Assembly: GCF_002234675.1 (NCBI RefSeq)
Contig: NC_019859.2
Coordinates: forward strand, 34,184,934 to 34,248,933
Length of the DNA stretch: 64,000 bases
Reading direction: 5' to 3'
Source of the DNA: Oryzias latipes
Lineage: Eukaryota; Chordata; Actinopteri; Beloniformes; Adrianichthyidae
Shown here: positions 24,800 to 37,229 of the stretch, in pieces
Numbering within the stretch: the stretch's first letter is position 1
Layout: each line of letters starts with the position of its first letter
Translations under genes and position numbers: made by a program
Notes under the pieces: model-generated
Told to the model about the DNA's origin: nothing
Database searches by the model: none
The model's input: only the letters and a program-made list of their open reading frames with translations

Positions 24800-27234
24800 A
24801 TGGGGCTTTACTATGACCTTGATGTTTTGTGCCTGCGTGCCCTGTAATGGTTTGCCCATTTTCTGCCTGCAGAGAGCCCAAATCCACCTTTAAGGGCAGT
24901 TGTGACTAAGGATCCCTCCTAAAGACATCTGCCTCCTGATGACATTTGCAGGAGGATGAATAAACAGGGTTCAGCCCTTTTTCATCATGGAAGAACTCCT
25001 TAATGCCACTGAACAGATGACTGACGCTGACGTGAAAGGCCATGTAAGGTAGTAAAACTACAACATAATTAAAAGGCTGCAGAGTTTTCACGGAGTCTAA
25101 CTGCAGGGAGGAACCTACCTGTTCCCCTAATGTGACTGACAGCTTTTGGATGGGATTTGGTCCACTGAGAGAGTGGCGCTCATCAGCTCAGTCAGTCACT
25201 CTCACAGAGTCTGACACCAGACCGCTTTGCCCTAATTCCAACTTCACGTCCAATCATGTTTCCCTCTCTCATAAACCCAGATTGTTCCCGCCTCCCTTCC
25301 TGTACCCTTATTAGGTGATTGTGTTTTCATTTAAAGCTGCAAGTAAGCCATTAACTGGTGTGGACACGTTACGGGTGTGAAGCTGGACAGAGGGATCCAT
25401 GACAGTTCATCCTCTTTGGCTCACTCGCTGAGCCTCTTGCGTGGAGCCCTTCTTAGCGAAATGAAGCACTCCTGCTCTTGGAAATGAGATTATCCAAACT
25501 GCTGAGAACAAACACAAACACACAGCAGATGGCTAAAACCGCTTTCTTCGGTTTTCTCCTGTTAGGTTAAAAGCTTGACGCATCACACTTTAATTACATT
25601 TTTGCTAGCTGCTGTCAGAGTGAAGAAGAAGGAAAAGGATCAAAATGAAGGCAGGGAGCTGGTTAATTTAGTTTCAGTGGGTGTCTGAGCATTATCAGTG
25701 TCTCCTCAGCATCAGGGTTGACTGGCAGCAAGGGAGGAGGCGCATCTGCAAGATAAAAAATGAAATGAGACTGTGGAAACTGGATGAAGGGAGGAGAGCT
25801 GCAAATGAAGAACGGGTACAAACGAAAGGCAAACAGGAGAATTTGAATCGAACAAATAATAAAGTGTCTCATTCAATGATTCCAACCGAGCATCTTTCAC
25901 GGCCCAGTTTAGACTAAACTAGTTTTCCTTTTTTTCTCCCTCTCTGATGAGTTTTCTGCTGCTTTTATTTCCCATATCTCTGGTGATTGTGCTTCTCAGC
26001 TGTCTCACTTTGCACTATTCTTCCACACCGCTTCTTTGTGAGCTTCCCTGCCTTTTATCCACTTTATGGTACCACTCTGGGTAAATTCAGAACACGTTTT
26101 TAAATCAGAGATGCCAGCCCTCCAGGAAACACTTCTCTCATTTGAAGAAACTTGCTTAGAATCCTTTCAAAGCAGAGAAGCCAAGGCTGAATGTTAACAC
26201 TCCACATGATTGACCTTCTGCTTCTACAATGCTCCTTTGACAGTTTCCTCACTCAGAAAATACTCACCTTGCTGATGCACAGCCAACTGTTGAGCAAAAG
26301 TCATTCAACTCCAAATGTGCACAGTTTTACAAGGTGAAAATTACAAAGTTAGAACCTTTGAAGATTCATGTGTTCTGATCAGTTAATAATATGCTTTTGC
26401 ATTTTTTTAATGGCATGAGTCATCTCCACACTGAAGGAGGTATTGAACGAAGAAGAGCTGAAGGCGACATCGTTTCTTTTAAAACTCAAGGATTGCTCTT
26501 TACAGAAATCATGGATAATGAAAGAAGATTTTGATATTTTCCCCATTTCCTTTCCTGTCATTGTGACTTGAACTTTAAAAGACTGAATTGTGTATCTGTT
26601 GTTGACATAAATGTTGCATGTAAATCCTGTAAAGCAACGTAGAAGTCAAGAATTAGAAAAAAGCAGCGTTTAAAACCTAAGAAATGGGGATTACGGAGCT
26701 ATTGCAAAATGCAGAACTCCTGTGGGAAACTTGGTTTGCTTGCATGCTCTAATTCTATCTCTGCTGCTCCTAAATTTTGCAAAAATGTCCTGGTGCCTAA
26801 ACCAGCATCATCCTTTGAGAAAACATCCATTGATTCAGAGGAAACGCAGGAGAGTTTAAACACAACAGTTCAGAAGCTACTAATTAGGCGTCTCATCTTT
26901 CTGTATGTCACAACCACAGGGATGAGAGAATGTCCTCACTTTAAAAAGAATGAAAAAGAATTACACATCTTTTCTTAGTGGCTTTCAAAACAACTTGTGT
27001 TTCATGGGATACCTTACCAAAAAAATGCAAGTCACTTCTACTTGAAAGCTTTTAAATATAAGGTACAGAAAACTGTTTTTGGTTGACCAACCATAGTTTT
27101 AGAATACAAGAAAGGACGAAAGTCTCCACTGGGGACAATATTGGACGTAGACCTCGGTCTGATCAGCCGTAGTTGGATCTCCTGAAGGAAAGCGTCTGTT
27201 ATGAGACCCAGAACATTAGCTGTGTCTCTGAGCC
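24800..27234. other. Intergenic DNA, nothing recognised
   Basis: Unique-looking sequence with moderate GC. No splice-supported frame. Confidence 0.4.
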
Positions 27235-27237
27235 TAA

Positions 27238-27924
27238 AGGCCCGTACACACCGGGACGAATATTCGCCAGGCGTTATTCGCCAGCGTTTTTCGCCACGTT
27301 TTTTGTGTTCACACCCAGGCGATTTTCGCTGACGATGAGTGGAGCGAACATGCAATTTCATTCCCTGACATTAGATGGCGCTTAATGTAAAACAGAAATA
27401 CTCCTGTACACAAGGTGGCGCTGCGCAACTTTACGCTTCTTAAAGTCGCTTTTCACTCAGAAGAAGAGAGCAAGTATTTACACGCTTGTCAGAATCAAAC
27501 AACGAAAACATGAATATTTCAAGCACCAGTAGGTCCAACTGGTGCTTGGTTCGGGGATATTTTAGAATGTCCGTCATTATTGCTTCGCGGCTGTGTAGAC
27601 GCTACTTGGCGTCTATCTTCTTCGCTGGTATGTGTGCTCAGCAAGGCAGTTTTGTGTTTGAGCGCCCCAAAGTTGTGTTTTACTGTAACTTCAGAAGCTC
27701 CAGACACGTGAGCAAAAGCGCCATTCTCATTGGTCGAGTAGATTTCGACGCGACGCGTCGAAAAAAAAAAACGAACCCGAGGCGTTTTTTTTTTTTTGAC
27801 GCTTTAACGCGTCGCGTTTTTTCGCGTCGGTGTGCACACTCTCGTTGGTGCCCTTTGTTTAGTCACGAGGCGTTAAACGTCGGCGAAAATCGCCGGCGAA
27901 ATTCGTCCCGGTGTGAACAGGCCT
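27238..27924. mobile_element. PIF/Harbinger-like non-autonomous element (687 bp)
   Basis: Inverted ends AGGCCCGTACACACCGGGAC and GTCCCGGTGTGAACAGGCCT are flanked by the 3-bp direct repeat TAA on both sides (27,235-27,237 and 27,925-27,927), the target preference of PIF/Harbinger elements. Next to each end is a CG-rich block of repeated TTCGCC / GGCGAA and CGACGCG words, far richer in CpG than the surroundings. A 153-codon frame (27,486-27,947) runs past the end and has no domain that I recognise. Confidence 0.82.
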
Positions 27925-27989
27925 TAATGGAAACATTTTTTTTTTAAAACTGACCTTTATCGAGAAAAAAAAAAAAAGTTGAGCATGTC

Positions 27990-28345
27990 ACGTGGACTTG
28001 TTGGATCCACAGCTCCTTTCTAGAATCCCCAACCCCCATATTCCTATGGCTTCACCTGAAGCCCCTCCCATGTGTAAGGAGCTCACCACTCCACGGCCTG
28101 AAGAAGACGCAGACGTCTCCTTTGATTGATGACGATGAGCGCTAGAGCCATGGTAGAAATTTGAATGTATTTGCTGTAAATCAAAGTTTTGTTCAGACCC
28201 GTTGTCGTGCATTTGAATGATTTATCGTGTGAGTTGGTTTGGGTTTCTTCACATTTATGATTTAATGGAAACAGGGTAATTGCAGAATTTGTAGAATTTG
28301 ATTAAGTTTTGCACATATGTGTAATGGAAATTTGCTATTGTAGCA
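27990..28345 (-). mobile_element. Harbinger-family fragment, reverse orientation
   Basis: Read on the minus strand it contains the left part of the element at 12973-13636: the terminal TTTCCATTACACATATG word, AAACCAACTC, the CTCATC(A/G)TC block and AAAGGAGACGTC. The far end is lost. Confidence 0.6.
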
Positions 28346-31300
28346 AATCAGCTAGCTTCTTTTTAGAAGTGTTGGGCTTTTTTGTAACTACATCAAAATA
28401 ACACCTGGGATTTTTCAGCCAAAACAGGGTTCTAGTGAGGCCCAATTAGAGCATCTTAGTAAAATTGTCACCTATAAAGGCCTTATCTTATGCTGATTGA
28501 TGCGCTTAAGGATAGTAGGCACAATAAATTGAGTTGAAGGAGATAAATGGCTGTACTCTAATCATCCAGTACCTTTCAAACCATTGATATGTCTCTTATC
28601 TTGGTTAATAGGATGCTGTTGGGAGGAAAGAGGCAGCACTGGTTCCTCAGGCCTGAGCCATTTGGTTTTACCTGTTCCAGATGCTGGAGCCTGGGAACGC
28701 AATAACAACTCAATTGCCAAATGTAATCAACACTTGAATAACTTGCATTTGGTTTATGATTAGGCATGAATAGCGAAGACCTCGGTAGTGGGAATTAAAT
28801 TAAACAATTAATGCATGTAATGTGAAATATATGTGAATCCCTTTGAATTTTGCAACAAAAATAAACTTAAATGGGTCAACATCAGTAAAATGTTTAACAA
28901 ATACATTTGTAGGGTTTAACTGAAGAGGTTCAACACAAAGTTACAAACTTTATTAGTATTCTTCTTAAGATAGTCAGATACAAAGGTACTTGAAAATAAG
29001 TTTTAAAAAGGCTTTAAAACTTTCTCGAGAATAGCTGGAGAACTATTGACCGGAACTATTGATCTCTTTATAAGGTTATAAGAAAGTCAACTACTTGGTG
29101 GTAATATAGGAAATGGGGGGGCTACCCCAAAAAGCCCTTTTTTTTTCACCTGTGTCACCAAGTTTTCCAGTGATGCATTGCTAAAATACAAACTAAGCTG
29201 CCGTGCAAGTTTGTTTTTTTAGCGAGCCTGACCTTTTTAATCAACGCGTGTATCCGGATGTGTTAAACATGTGTGCGAAAGGCTCAGATGAGATCTCTGG
29301 CTTCTCTCTCATTACAGTAGAAACTGTCTCCATGGGCAACTTCATGCACAAAAGGACGTCTAAATATGCAGCTTCAGAGGAAGATGAGGTAAATCGTGAT
29401 CTCTATTAAAAAAGACAGCTTACTCCTTAAGAACTGAGCTGTAAAGTCCTTCTGTGGCTGTGCTCCTGATTATGTACCAGATTCCATCTGGTTCCATCCA
29501 TCCAGCATTACTCAAGTGAGAAAGACTCGCATTTTTATTATTTCCTTACCCAGAAAGAAAAATAATTTGCTCTTAGTTGACATGTTTCAGAGTACCTCTT
29601 TAAATATTTTCCTTACCATGAGTTATAGCATAAAACGGCTGTCTGCTCCCCACCCCCTCCACGATCCGTTCAACGGCGAAATTGTGAGAAAAGGCTGCAA
29701 AAAGCAGATTTTCCCAAACGCTCTTGAAGATGACGTCTGCAGCTGATTTATGATGCATTCCAGAGACGTCGGTGGTTGAAACGCTGAGAGAAGCTGAAGT
29801 GGCAGATGAAATTAAAAGAATGAAAACCTCCACTGTCAAGCTTCTAGCTTTGAAGACGCTCACATCAATTATCCATGTCGTCTCTCCCCCGTTTGGTGCA
29901 TTTCCTTTAATAAGTGAAGAGCAGGTGCTGAAAGATGGTTCAGTTTTATCTGTTCATAATGCAGCATAGGCAGCCATGACACCAAACCAAGATAAATACT
30001 ATAATTATCATTGCTGCCTTTCACAGCTCACCCGTCCGCCGATCGCCTGCCTGATCCATCATCCACACAACAAACACACGTGCGCACACAGGGTTTTCTG
30101 ATACGTCAAATCTATATCCATCATGGAGAGTCAAAGTGAGATTTAGTGGAGGACCCTGGCGGGGTAACTGCACTGTGGGTGACTCTATATTAAATTGTCT
30201 ACCGAAGTGGGCCAGATTGTGTTAGGCCAGTCTATCCATTTGTCTGTGCTAATGCTTTGCAGCCTTCATTCATTTCATGAGGCCAACTGGAACGAGGAGG
30301 AAGAGGCTCAGGAGGTGAAGCACGTATAATCTAGAGCTTCAGGAGAGACACAAAATATGGATTTGAATCATTTGTTGTAAAAATGAAAATAAAAAGATTG
30401 GCCTCTTTTTCTTGGTGGGGGTCACTTATTTTCCATCAACACTGGTTTTTTTTTAGCAAATACTATGTCAGATGTATGAGCAATGGCTGCTTCTGTAAGA
30501 GCAGTCCAAAACAAGATGAATAGATGGGTACAGCGTGCAGTGTGCAGCACACAGCAGCTGCTTACCTAACAAGGCTCTCTGGTAATGAGCAGGAGGAGGT
30601 GTTAACACATATGCATGAGTGGATACCCCCCACGCACACAAATCCACAAACGCCACCTCTGTACACTAAGACACCATCAGCATGCTCTCATTTGGCCATT
30701 TTAAGTTGTGTGTTGCCATGGAGATGCTTTGATTTATTTCCCAATTAAGAGTTAGTCAACTCGCTGACTTGTGGCCAGTGATATCAAGCTGCACATAACT
30801 TACCTTAAAATCTAATGTGGTTTATTTAAAAAAACAAAAAGACTATTTAAGAAAAGTTCCATCATTGTCGCATATCTCCCAAACAAGAAAACTTCAATTT
30901 TTTAAAGTTTGTTTCTTGCGCACAAACAGATTTTTTCTGATAACTGTTTGCTGCCTCTAATTGGCAATTAATGTGCTTGTTAAAACGGATGAAATTCAGC
31001 CACCTTCACATCCAATAACAACCTTTTTCATCCATCTCGTTTAAAAGGAAGATAAACAATGTGTGGATGGATGAGAGAGTCAAGCGGGTAGGTGGGAATG
31101 TAATAGAATCAATTAGGCAAAACCCTCGTGATTTATATTCTGCACTGATAACAAAGAAATATTTATTTTGTTTAGGTCTTTTTTCACTTTCCGTATCGGT
31201 ATTATTTGTTTCTCATGCTTCTAAAGTAATAATTGATAAATCCTACTCTCTCTCTCTCATGACAAATTAATAAACTTCAGTGCTGCTCCTTGCTTTTATG

Positions 31301-34300
31301 CGTGATTGTGTTGGTATTTGTGCTGACTCAGACGAACGTTCATTCATCTTCATAGCTTGAAGATGTTGTTTTAAACATGTTTTTGAATGTTAAATGGGGA
31401 AGAAAAGTCCCCAAAATGGATCTCAAATGTTTTCCTGTAATTAACTCTGCATTTCTCTCTTATCTATTCCCCTCGTTCTGCCCTTCTGCTCGCTCACTGC
31501 AGTGTTCTTGAGCAAAGGAAGAACTTGCCTGGCCCTCATTAAGGTCCTTGGCATTCACTCAGCTCTGCAACTCTCTCCTCCTCTCCCCCGGCCTCTTACA
31601 GATTCATCCCACATTCTGACCGTGCCATTCTTGTATGCGCAACTCCACCAGGCTTCACCCACAATTAGTGCTTAACTCGTCAAGCATTCGCGGACGCACA
31701 CAAATGCACACATACTCCCGAGAAGCATTTATGTTCAGACCCTTCTCTGTACCCAATACCACACACCCCATCACAGGCCATGCAGCTTTATTGGTGATGG
31801 ACTTGCTGGATGATAATTAGACATAATGAATACCTGTACCACTAAACTTTCACACGCTGGACAGCACCTAAACAAAAAAGAAAAACCTTTAACGTTAACT
31901 TCAATTTTAAGGAACAGTTATAAAATACACGAACGCAACAGTTTCCAGTTTGTTTACACTGCCTTGGAATCCTTGTGGCGTTGTTAACATCCATACAATT
32001 GTTTTTCCCTAATAACCAGTCCATCCATTTTTTTACTGCAGTTTTATGTATCAGGTTCACTGAAAGTGTCTCAGAAAAATCTCCAGCTGATCTGAAGTGC
32101 TGCAGCCAGAGTTTTAATGAGAACTCTCAAGAGAAAGCTCATATTTCACCAATTTTAGCTTCTTTTCATTGATTGCCTGTTAAAATCAGCACTTCAGCTC
32201 ACAGAAAAGGTTTTGAATCTTGAAGATCTCAGAAGTTGTTATTTTCCCAACAGCTCACTTTGGTCTGAAACTGCAGGATCCGTTGTTACTTGAGCACTTT
32301 CTTATCGTAGAAAGGGAAGCAAACCTTCAGGTCTGGGAGGTAGACTTCCTCTAAGGCCTGACCTCTTTTGATAAAACTTCAAATTTAAGTTAGGTTGATG
32401 ACTGTAGGCCTTGCCTTTGGTTATGCTATCACAGGCCTGGACTTCTTTGGCTCATTCTAGAGGCCAGGGGACTTATTTTCCTGCAGTCATTCTTTTCTCT
32501 CTTTTTCCAAAAGCAGGTAATTCTTGTTTTTTTAGTCTTCCTTGTTTTTTTTTTTCTGATTCCAGCCTCAGAAGAAGGTGCATCTGTCCAGCTGAGGGGA
32601 AGAAAATTTCTATTTTTTAGGCCTTCTTTGTGCAATTGTGTTATTTTGTTTTTGCATAAAGGCAGTTCTTGTTGTATCGTGTTAAAAGTTAATTGGGTTT
32701 GTGGCTGCAGCTTTGGTCTATGGCTCATGTGTTGTGTGATGTTGTGTAATGTAGGTCAGTTAAACAAGCATTGTGTATTGCACAGTACCCATACGATCTA
32801 ATTCTGCTCTTGCTGATAGCTTGCAAAGGTTAGAAATAGTTACAGTGTTGTTTTATTATGAATCTTTTATTTGGGGCTCAAACCCAGAATCTCTAAGACA
32901 AAGTCATTACAGTTTTCTTTTTTCAGCCTCTTGTCCTCTTTAAGTTGTGTAATCGGCCCTTTATCCCTAGCTTTCTATTTTCCATCACAGCTTTATCCTC
33001 ACTCGCAGCCTCAAACACTCTAAACTTACAGAAATGAAATCCACGACTCTGTGAGAGAAAAGAAATGAAGGAACGAGGTCTGCGGTTATCACCGGAAACT
33101 TTCTGACATGGCAAATCAAGCCCTGAGCTAATGTTGACTGTTTTAGAGCGAGCTGGGCTCTCTTTCTGATGGGGGGAAGGCGGCGCTCATGTTTGCAAGT
33201 CTGCCGGGGCTTTAGAGGTAGAGGAGAAGCATCTCGTCTGCTCCCATCCCTTCACACTAATTAGAGAAAGCTGGCTTTAAATCTTAGCAGGGAGATGGAG
33301 GGGTGGGGTGGGGGTGTCCTCAGGCTGAGCTCAGGTGGGGGGGGGGGGGGGGGTAGTCATCATTCATCAAAGTATCTTATCAAGATCCTGTTTTTGTGTC
33401 TGAATGTGACCAGAAACACAAGTTTAGGTCACATTTTATTAGAAAACATGCTGCTGGAATACAGCGTGACAACCCCTGCGTGTGTGCATATGTGTGTGCG
33501 TGTTGGTGTGTGTAGGTGAATTCTGCAGACTGTGGTGGCAAGGCACCTCAGGCAATGATAAGGAGGGCTTAAGCGGCCAGCTCTCTAGACCTAATCACAG
33601 CACCTATTTCAAAGGCGAGAATGCCAATTAAAGCTGATAGGGCTCAATATGAGCTTTCAGGCTGCCACAGCGGAGAGCAACACAGCCAACGTGAAAATCA
33701 ATCACCCCCCCCAACCGACCCCCGGTCTGGAGAAGCAGTTTGCTGCTCGTTGATACAGGTGGAGCTCCAGATAAATACGCTGGCTCCATTAGGATGTGTA
33801 ACAGAGTAAAGGGGAGGCTCACTGGGCCACCGACAGAAGAATCAGATTTGAACCCCCTCTCCCCCTCCCCCAAAGCCATGGTCTCTTCTCTGTGGACTGA
33901 GAATCCGCTGGACTGTGATCTTCTCTTCTGAAGGGAGGTGGAAAAGCAAGCCATGCCAACTTCATATTTCTGCCAGGGGAGAATGAACTCATCAATCAAT
34001 TCCAAACCCAACTTTTCAAATCTTTAATGATCAAAAATAGACAAATATATTAACATCAAAGCGGAAACAACATGGTTATGTTTCAAAGTGAAAAGATCCA
34101 AACTTAAACTTACAGATTTAAAGAAGTTTCTTGTGGTCTGTCACAGTATTTCCCACACTATAAGCAACAATTAAAGAGAAAGTTTTCTTTTTTTTTTAAC
34201 CAACAGTGCTCCTTAAATTCTGGAGAGCTTTATACATAGATTCATTCTAGTTGTGTTACTCATATTAAATTAATTTTGAAAGTCAAAATTTTTGACTGGG

Positions 34301-34305
34301 TGTTA
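28346..34305. other. Gene-poor intergenic DNA
   Basis: No exon, RNA gene or delimited element was found in about 6 kb. Some stretches, for example about 30,000-30,300 and 33,530-33,850, have balanced composition and TAAT-type words without any repeat character, so they could be conserved non-coding elements; that needs a cross-species alignment. A G-run lies at 33,337-33,353. Confidence 0.4.
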
Positions 34306-34309
34306 TTGT

Positions 34310-34924
34310 AAACACACTAACACATCTTCCAGACTCCAGTTGGCTCATCCGTGCTCCAGTTGCTGACCGTCTACCTCGCCTTTTCTCCCGCTCCTACACC
34401 TGGCTGTGGATCCTGCCTCTGGCTCATCTCTGGCTCGTCTCTGCTCTGTACCTGACCGAGTACCTCGTCTCTGCTCCTGCTCCTACACCTGGCTGTGGTT
34501 CCTGTCTCCGGCTCGACTTGCGCCTTTGACTGTCCCCACAACCACGGCTGGATGAAGCTCGTCTGCTGGACTTTTATATATATATATATGTAGTTGTAGA
34601 TTTTGATAAGTTAATTCTTCTCTAAGAGTTCTGGTAAATCGCCTGTCCGTCCTGGGGGAGGATCCCTCCTTCATGTGGGCACCCCTGAGGTTTCTTCGTT
34701 TTTTCCGGAATCCGTTTTTTTTGGGAGTTTTTCCTTACCGCAAAGGGGGGTCTAAGGGCAGGGATGCCAGTATAGCTTAGTCAGTTTGTTAGTTCATTTT
34801 AGTATTTTCCTATTGAACTCTTTGTATTCGTGATCCTTTTAAGTTCATGTTTTACTTCGAAGCCCATCGAGACGACTGTTGTTGTGATTTTGGGCTATAC
34901 AAATAAAATTGAATTGAATTGAAT
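34310..34924 (+). mobile_element. 3' end of a fish non-LTR element with TTGAA tail
   Basis: The end GGGCTATACAAATAAAATTG followed by AATTGAATTGAAT is the tail of a widespread fish LINE/SINE family. Upstream lie GAGTTTTTCCTTACCGC, AAGGGGGGTCTAAGGGCAGG and, further up, two copies of CTCCTACACCTGGCTGTGG (34,394 and 34,481). No coding sequence is seen. Confidence 0.65.
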
Positions 34925-35069
34925 CTAAAGTGTAGCAGTGTTGAACTGTGGGTTTTTCATTACTAACAAGGCTGGGATTTAGCCAAGTCACATTAACATT
35001 TCTTTTAATATGATGCTAAGAATGTTTAATGCTCAATTAATGCAAGTGCAGGTTTTTTAGTGAAATGAA

Positions 35070-35294
35070 GTGGTTACTTGGGAGAGCAATACCAAAGCAA
35101 CAAAAAAGAACAGCTTACAGAAACTGGTGGACAAGTGTGCATCAGTGGTCAGGTTCTATGTGGAGGTGCTGGTGGTGGAGAGATTAGCCACCATGGTGGA
35201 AACCATCCTCAAGAACAAAAGGTACAAGATGCACGCGACCCTGGCCAATCAGAGGATCAGTCAAATGAGAGAATCATCTACTACTCCACGTTAG
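35070..35294 (+). other. Unrecognised short reading frame beside the tRNA array
   Basis: A 74-codon frame with a helical, charged look (VEVLVVERLATMVETILKN). I do not recognise it. It lies just before the first unit of the tRNA array and may be a fragment of a retrogene or an element. It has no splice sites that I can defend. Confidence 0.2.
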
Positions 35295-35390
35295 GACTTA
35301 TATTTCTAAGCCTGTGCAAATTGTCGCAGGGAAGAGACCCTGCCTCTATTCCCAGGGTCCATGTTTAAAGGAAAACTTGCATGAAACCCA

Positions 35391-36135
35391 GCAGAAGATC
35401 AAAGTTTCAGGCTTTCTAGGGTCAAAAGACAAAGGATATATTGAAATGTTGTATTTTTGTCTGGCGGGAATGATCACTGATTTGTTGACACAAGAGAAGT
35501 AAAAGTGCAGCAAATTTCAAATCTACCTCTGTGGAACCACAGTAAGCTCAGATTAGACTTTCTCCACTCTACAACAGAAAAAGAAGAAATGAGACAAGAT
35601 GAACAACAAACTGAAGAAATTTGCTACAGCAAAAATAAATGGTCACTCTTTCAAAAATGAAAAATATCTAAAAGTAGGCCACATCAAAATTGCAGTCTTT
35701 TGCAATTTATGACAATTCCTGTAATCTGTTAAAAATGGTGTTTGACTTGTGCAGGAATTTCCCTGATGGTCTAATGGCTAAGATTTGGCGCTCTCACCGC
35801 CACGCTCGGGGTTCAATTCCCGGTCAGGGAATCCACCATGTTTAAAGGTGAACTCACATGAAACCCTAGTTTAGCCTATGCCAATAATGACACATCATAA
35901 ACCACTTTTCAATAGAGACTTATCTAGGACTTGAACCAACCTTGTCATTTCACCACATCCTAAAGAAGGTATTCCAAGGAAAGCAAACATTTCGCAGCAT
36001 TGAATGATTTCTCTGGCAATATAGAAAAGAAGATGGAAAATTCTACACTTCAGTAGTGTGTGGGCTATGTTTTCCATGTCATAGATCAACATTAGACATC
36101 ACAGCTTGCCATTCTACAGCTTTTACTTCAATAAT
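35391..36135. repeat. Duplicated segment of the tRNA array, copy A
   Basis: This 745-bp block recurs in direct orientation at 37,734-38,496 with only scattered changes and one 17-bp difference near its start. Each copy holds one tRNA-Glu(CTC). A third, more diverged copy of its second half lies at about 36,530-36,790. Confidence 0.85.
35760..35831 (+). tRNA. tRNA-Glu (anticodon CTC)
   Basis: A 72-nt cloverleaf: acceptor TCCCTGA pairs with TCAGGGA and the discriminator is A. The anticodon arm is CGCTCTCACCG, giving CTC. Boxes GGTCTAATGGCTAAG and GGTTCAATTCC are present. The T-stem is written CGGGG where family members have CCGGG, so one pair is disturbed; the gene may be weak or a recent pseudogene. 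Confidence 0.8.
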
Positions 36136-36173
36136 ATTCAGCAAGAGGTTTACTTCTCAAAAGCACTAGTCAA

Positions 36174-36244
36174 TGCATTGGCTGGGAATTGAACCCAGGT
36201 CAACTGCTTGGAAGGCAGCAATGCTACCACTATACCACCAAGGC
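36174..36244 (-). tRNA. tRNA-Gly (anticodon TCC)
   Basis: 71 nt on the minus strand: GGTGGTATAGTGGTAGC (A box), the loop CTTCCAA giving TCC, and GGGTTCAATTCCC (B box). The acceptor GCCTTGG pairs with CCAATGC except at position 3 (C opposite T). The rest follows the vertebrate Gly-TCC gene. Confidence 0.78.
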
Positions 36245-36437
36245 AAACTCTTTCAAAGCCACACCGCATTAGACCTAGAATTTCTAAGCCTGTGCAATGT
36301 TGCACAAGGAAGAGTCCCCACATCCAGTCATAGGACCCATCATTGTTGCACAGTAGCCCAAGCCATTCGCCTTCCCAGCTATGACATCCCCTATGCTACC
36401 AATGCCAACTCTCTTGAAGCATTTCCACAGGAGAATT

Positions 36438-36509
36438 TCCCTGATGGTCTAATGGCTAGGATATGGCGCTTTCACCGCCACGGTCCGGGTTCAATTCCCG
36501 GTCAGGGAA
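36438..36509 (+). tRNA. tRNA-Glu (anticodon TTC)
   Basis: 72 nt: TCCCTGA/TCAGGGA acceptor, anticodon arm GCTTTCACCG giving TTC, and T-arm CCGGGTTCAATTCCCGG fully paired. It looks intact. It follows the tRNA-Gly(TCC) by about 190 bp on the other strand. Confidence 0.9.
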
Positions 36510-36825
36510 TCCACTATGTTCAAAGAGAAATTGGCACGAAACACTAGTTTAGCCTACACCAAAAAATGACACAGATCCTAATCCACTCTTAAAGAGAGAC
36601 CAACCTTGCGTATCAACCACATCAGGAATGCAAGCATCTCTCAGCCTTGAATGATTTCTCCAGCAACATAGGCAAGAAGATGAAAACGCCCACATTTCAC
36701 TAGTGAGTGAGCTATGTTTTCCATGTCATAGATCAAGATTGGGCTTTAGACCTTGACATTCTACATGTTTTACTTAAATACTATAATACAAAAAGGTTAC
36801 TCAACATAACAAAAACTACAATCAA

Positions 36826-36896
36826 TGCATTGGCTGGGAATGGAACCCAGGTAAACTGCATGGCAAGCAGCTATGCTACCACTATACCACCAATGC
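36826..36896 (-). tRNA. tRNA-Gly (anticodon GCC) on a Gly-TCC type body
   Basis: 71 nt on the minus strand. Acceptor GCATTGG pairs perfectly with CCAATGC; the anticodon arm is GCTGC-TTGCCAT-GCAGT, giving GCC. D-arm and anticodon stem are those of the neighbouring Gly-TCC gene, whereas the acceptor stem and the anticodon are those of Gly-GCC. The T-loop reads GGTTCCATTCC instead of GGTTCAATTCC, so function is uncertain. Confidence 0.7.
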
Positions 36897-37229
36897 CCAT
36901 ACAAGAGCTTCTGCCCCACAATAAAAGTAGAATCTCCAAGCCTGCGCAAATTTGTGCAGTGAAGAGTTCCCGCCTCTAGTCCAAGAGCCCATCATTGTTG
37001 CACAGTGGCACAAGCCATTTACTTGCCCATGTATATGTTTATGCAGTAATTAATGTGCATTTGAACTAACAGCCCACCAGTACTAGCAGCTTGTGTGGGG
37101 CAGAGTTACCTGATCCATCTGGACATCTGTTTGACTTTTTAAAGTAGACACATGTTGCAGTCAAGAAGACAAACATCAAGGAACATTCAGTCAAGGAATT
37201 CGCTCCTTTGGAAGCCTTAGCTCATTTTT

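Noticed and set aside
27486-27947. 153-codon frame in the PIF-like element as a transposase
   Set aside because: No Harbinger nuclease or Myb-like motif is visible, it crosses the element's right end, and it is rich in simple runs.
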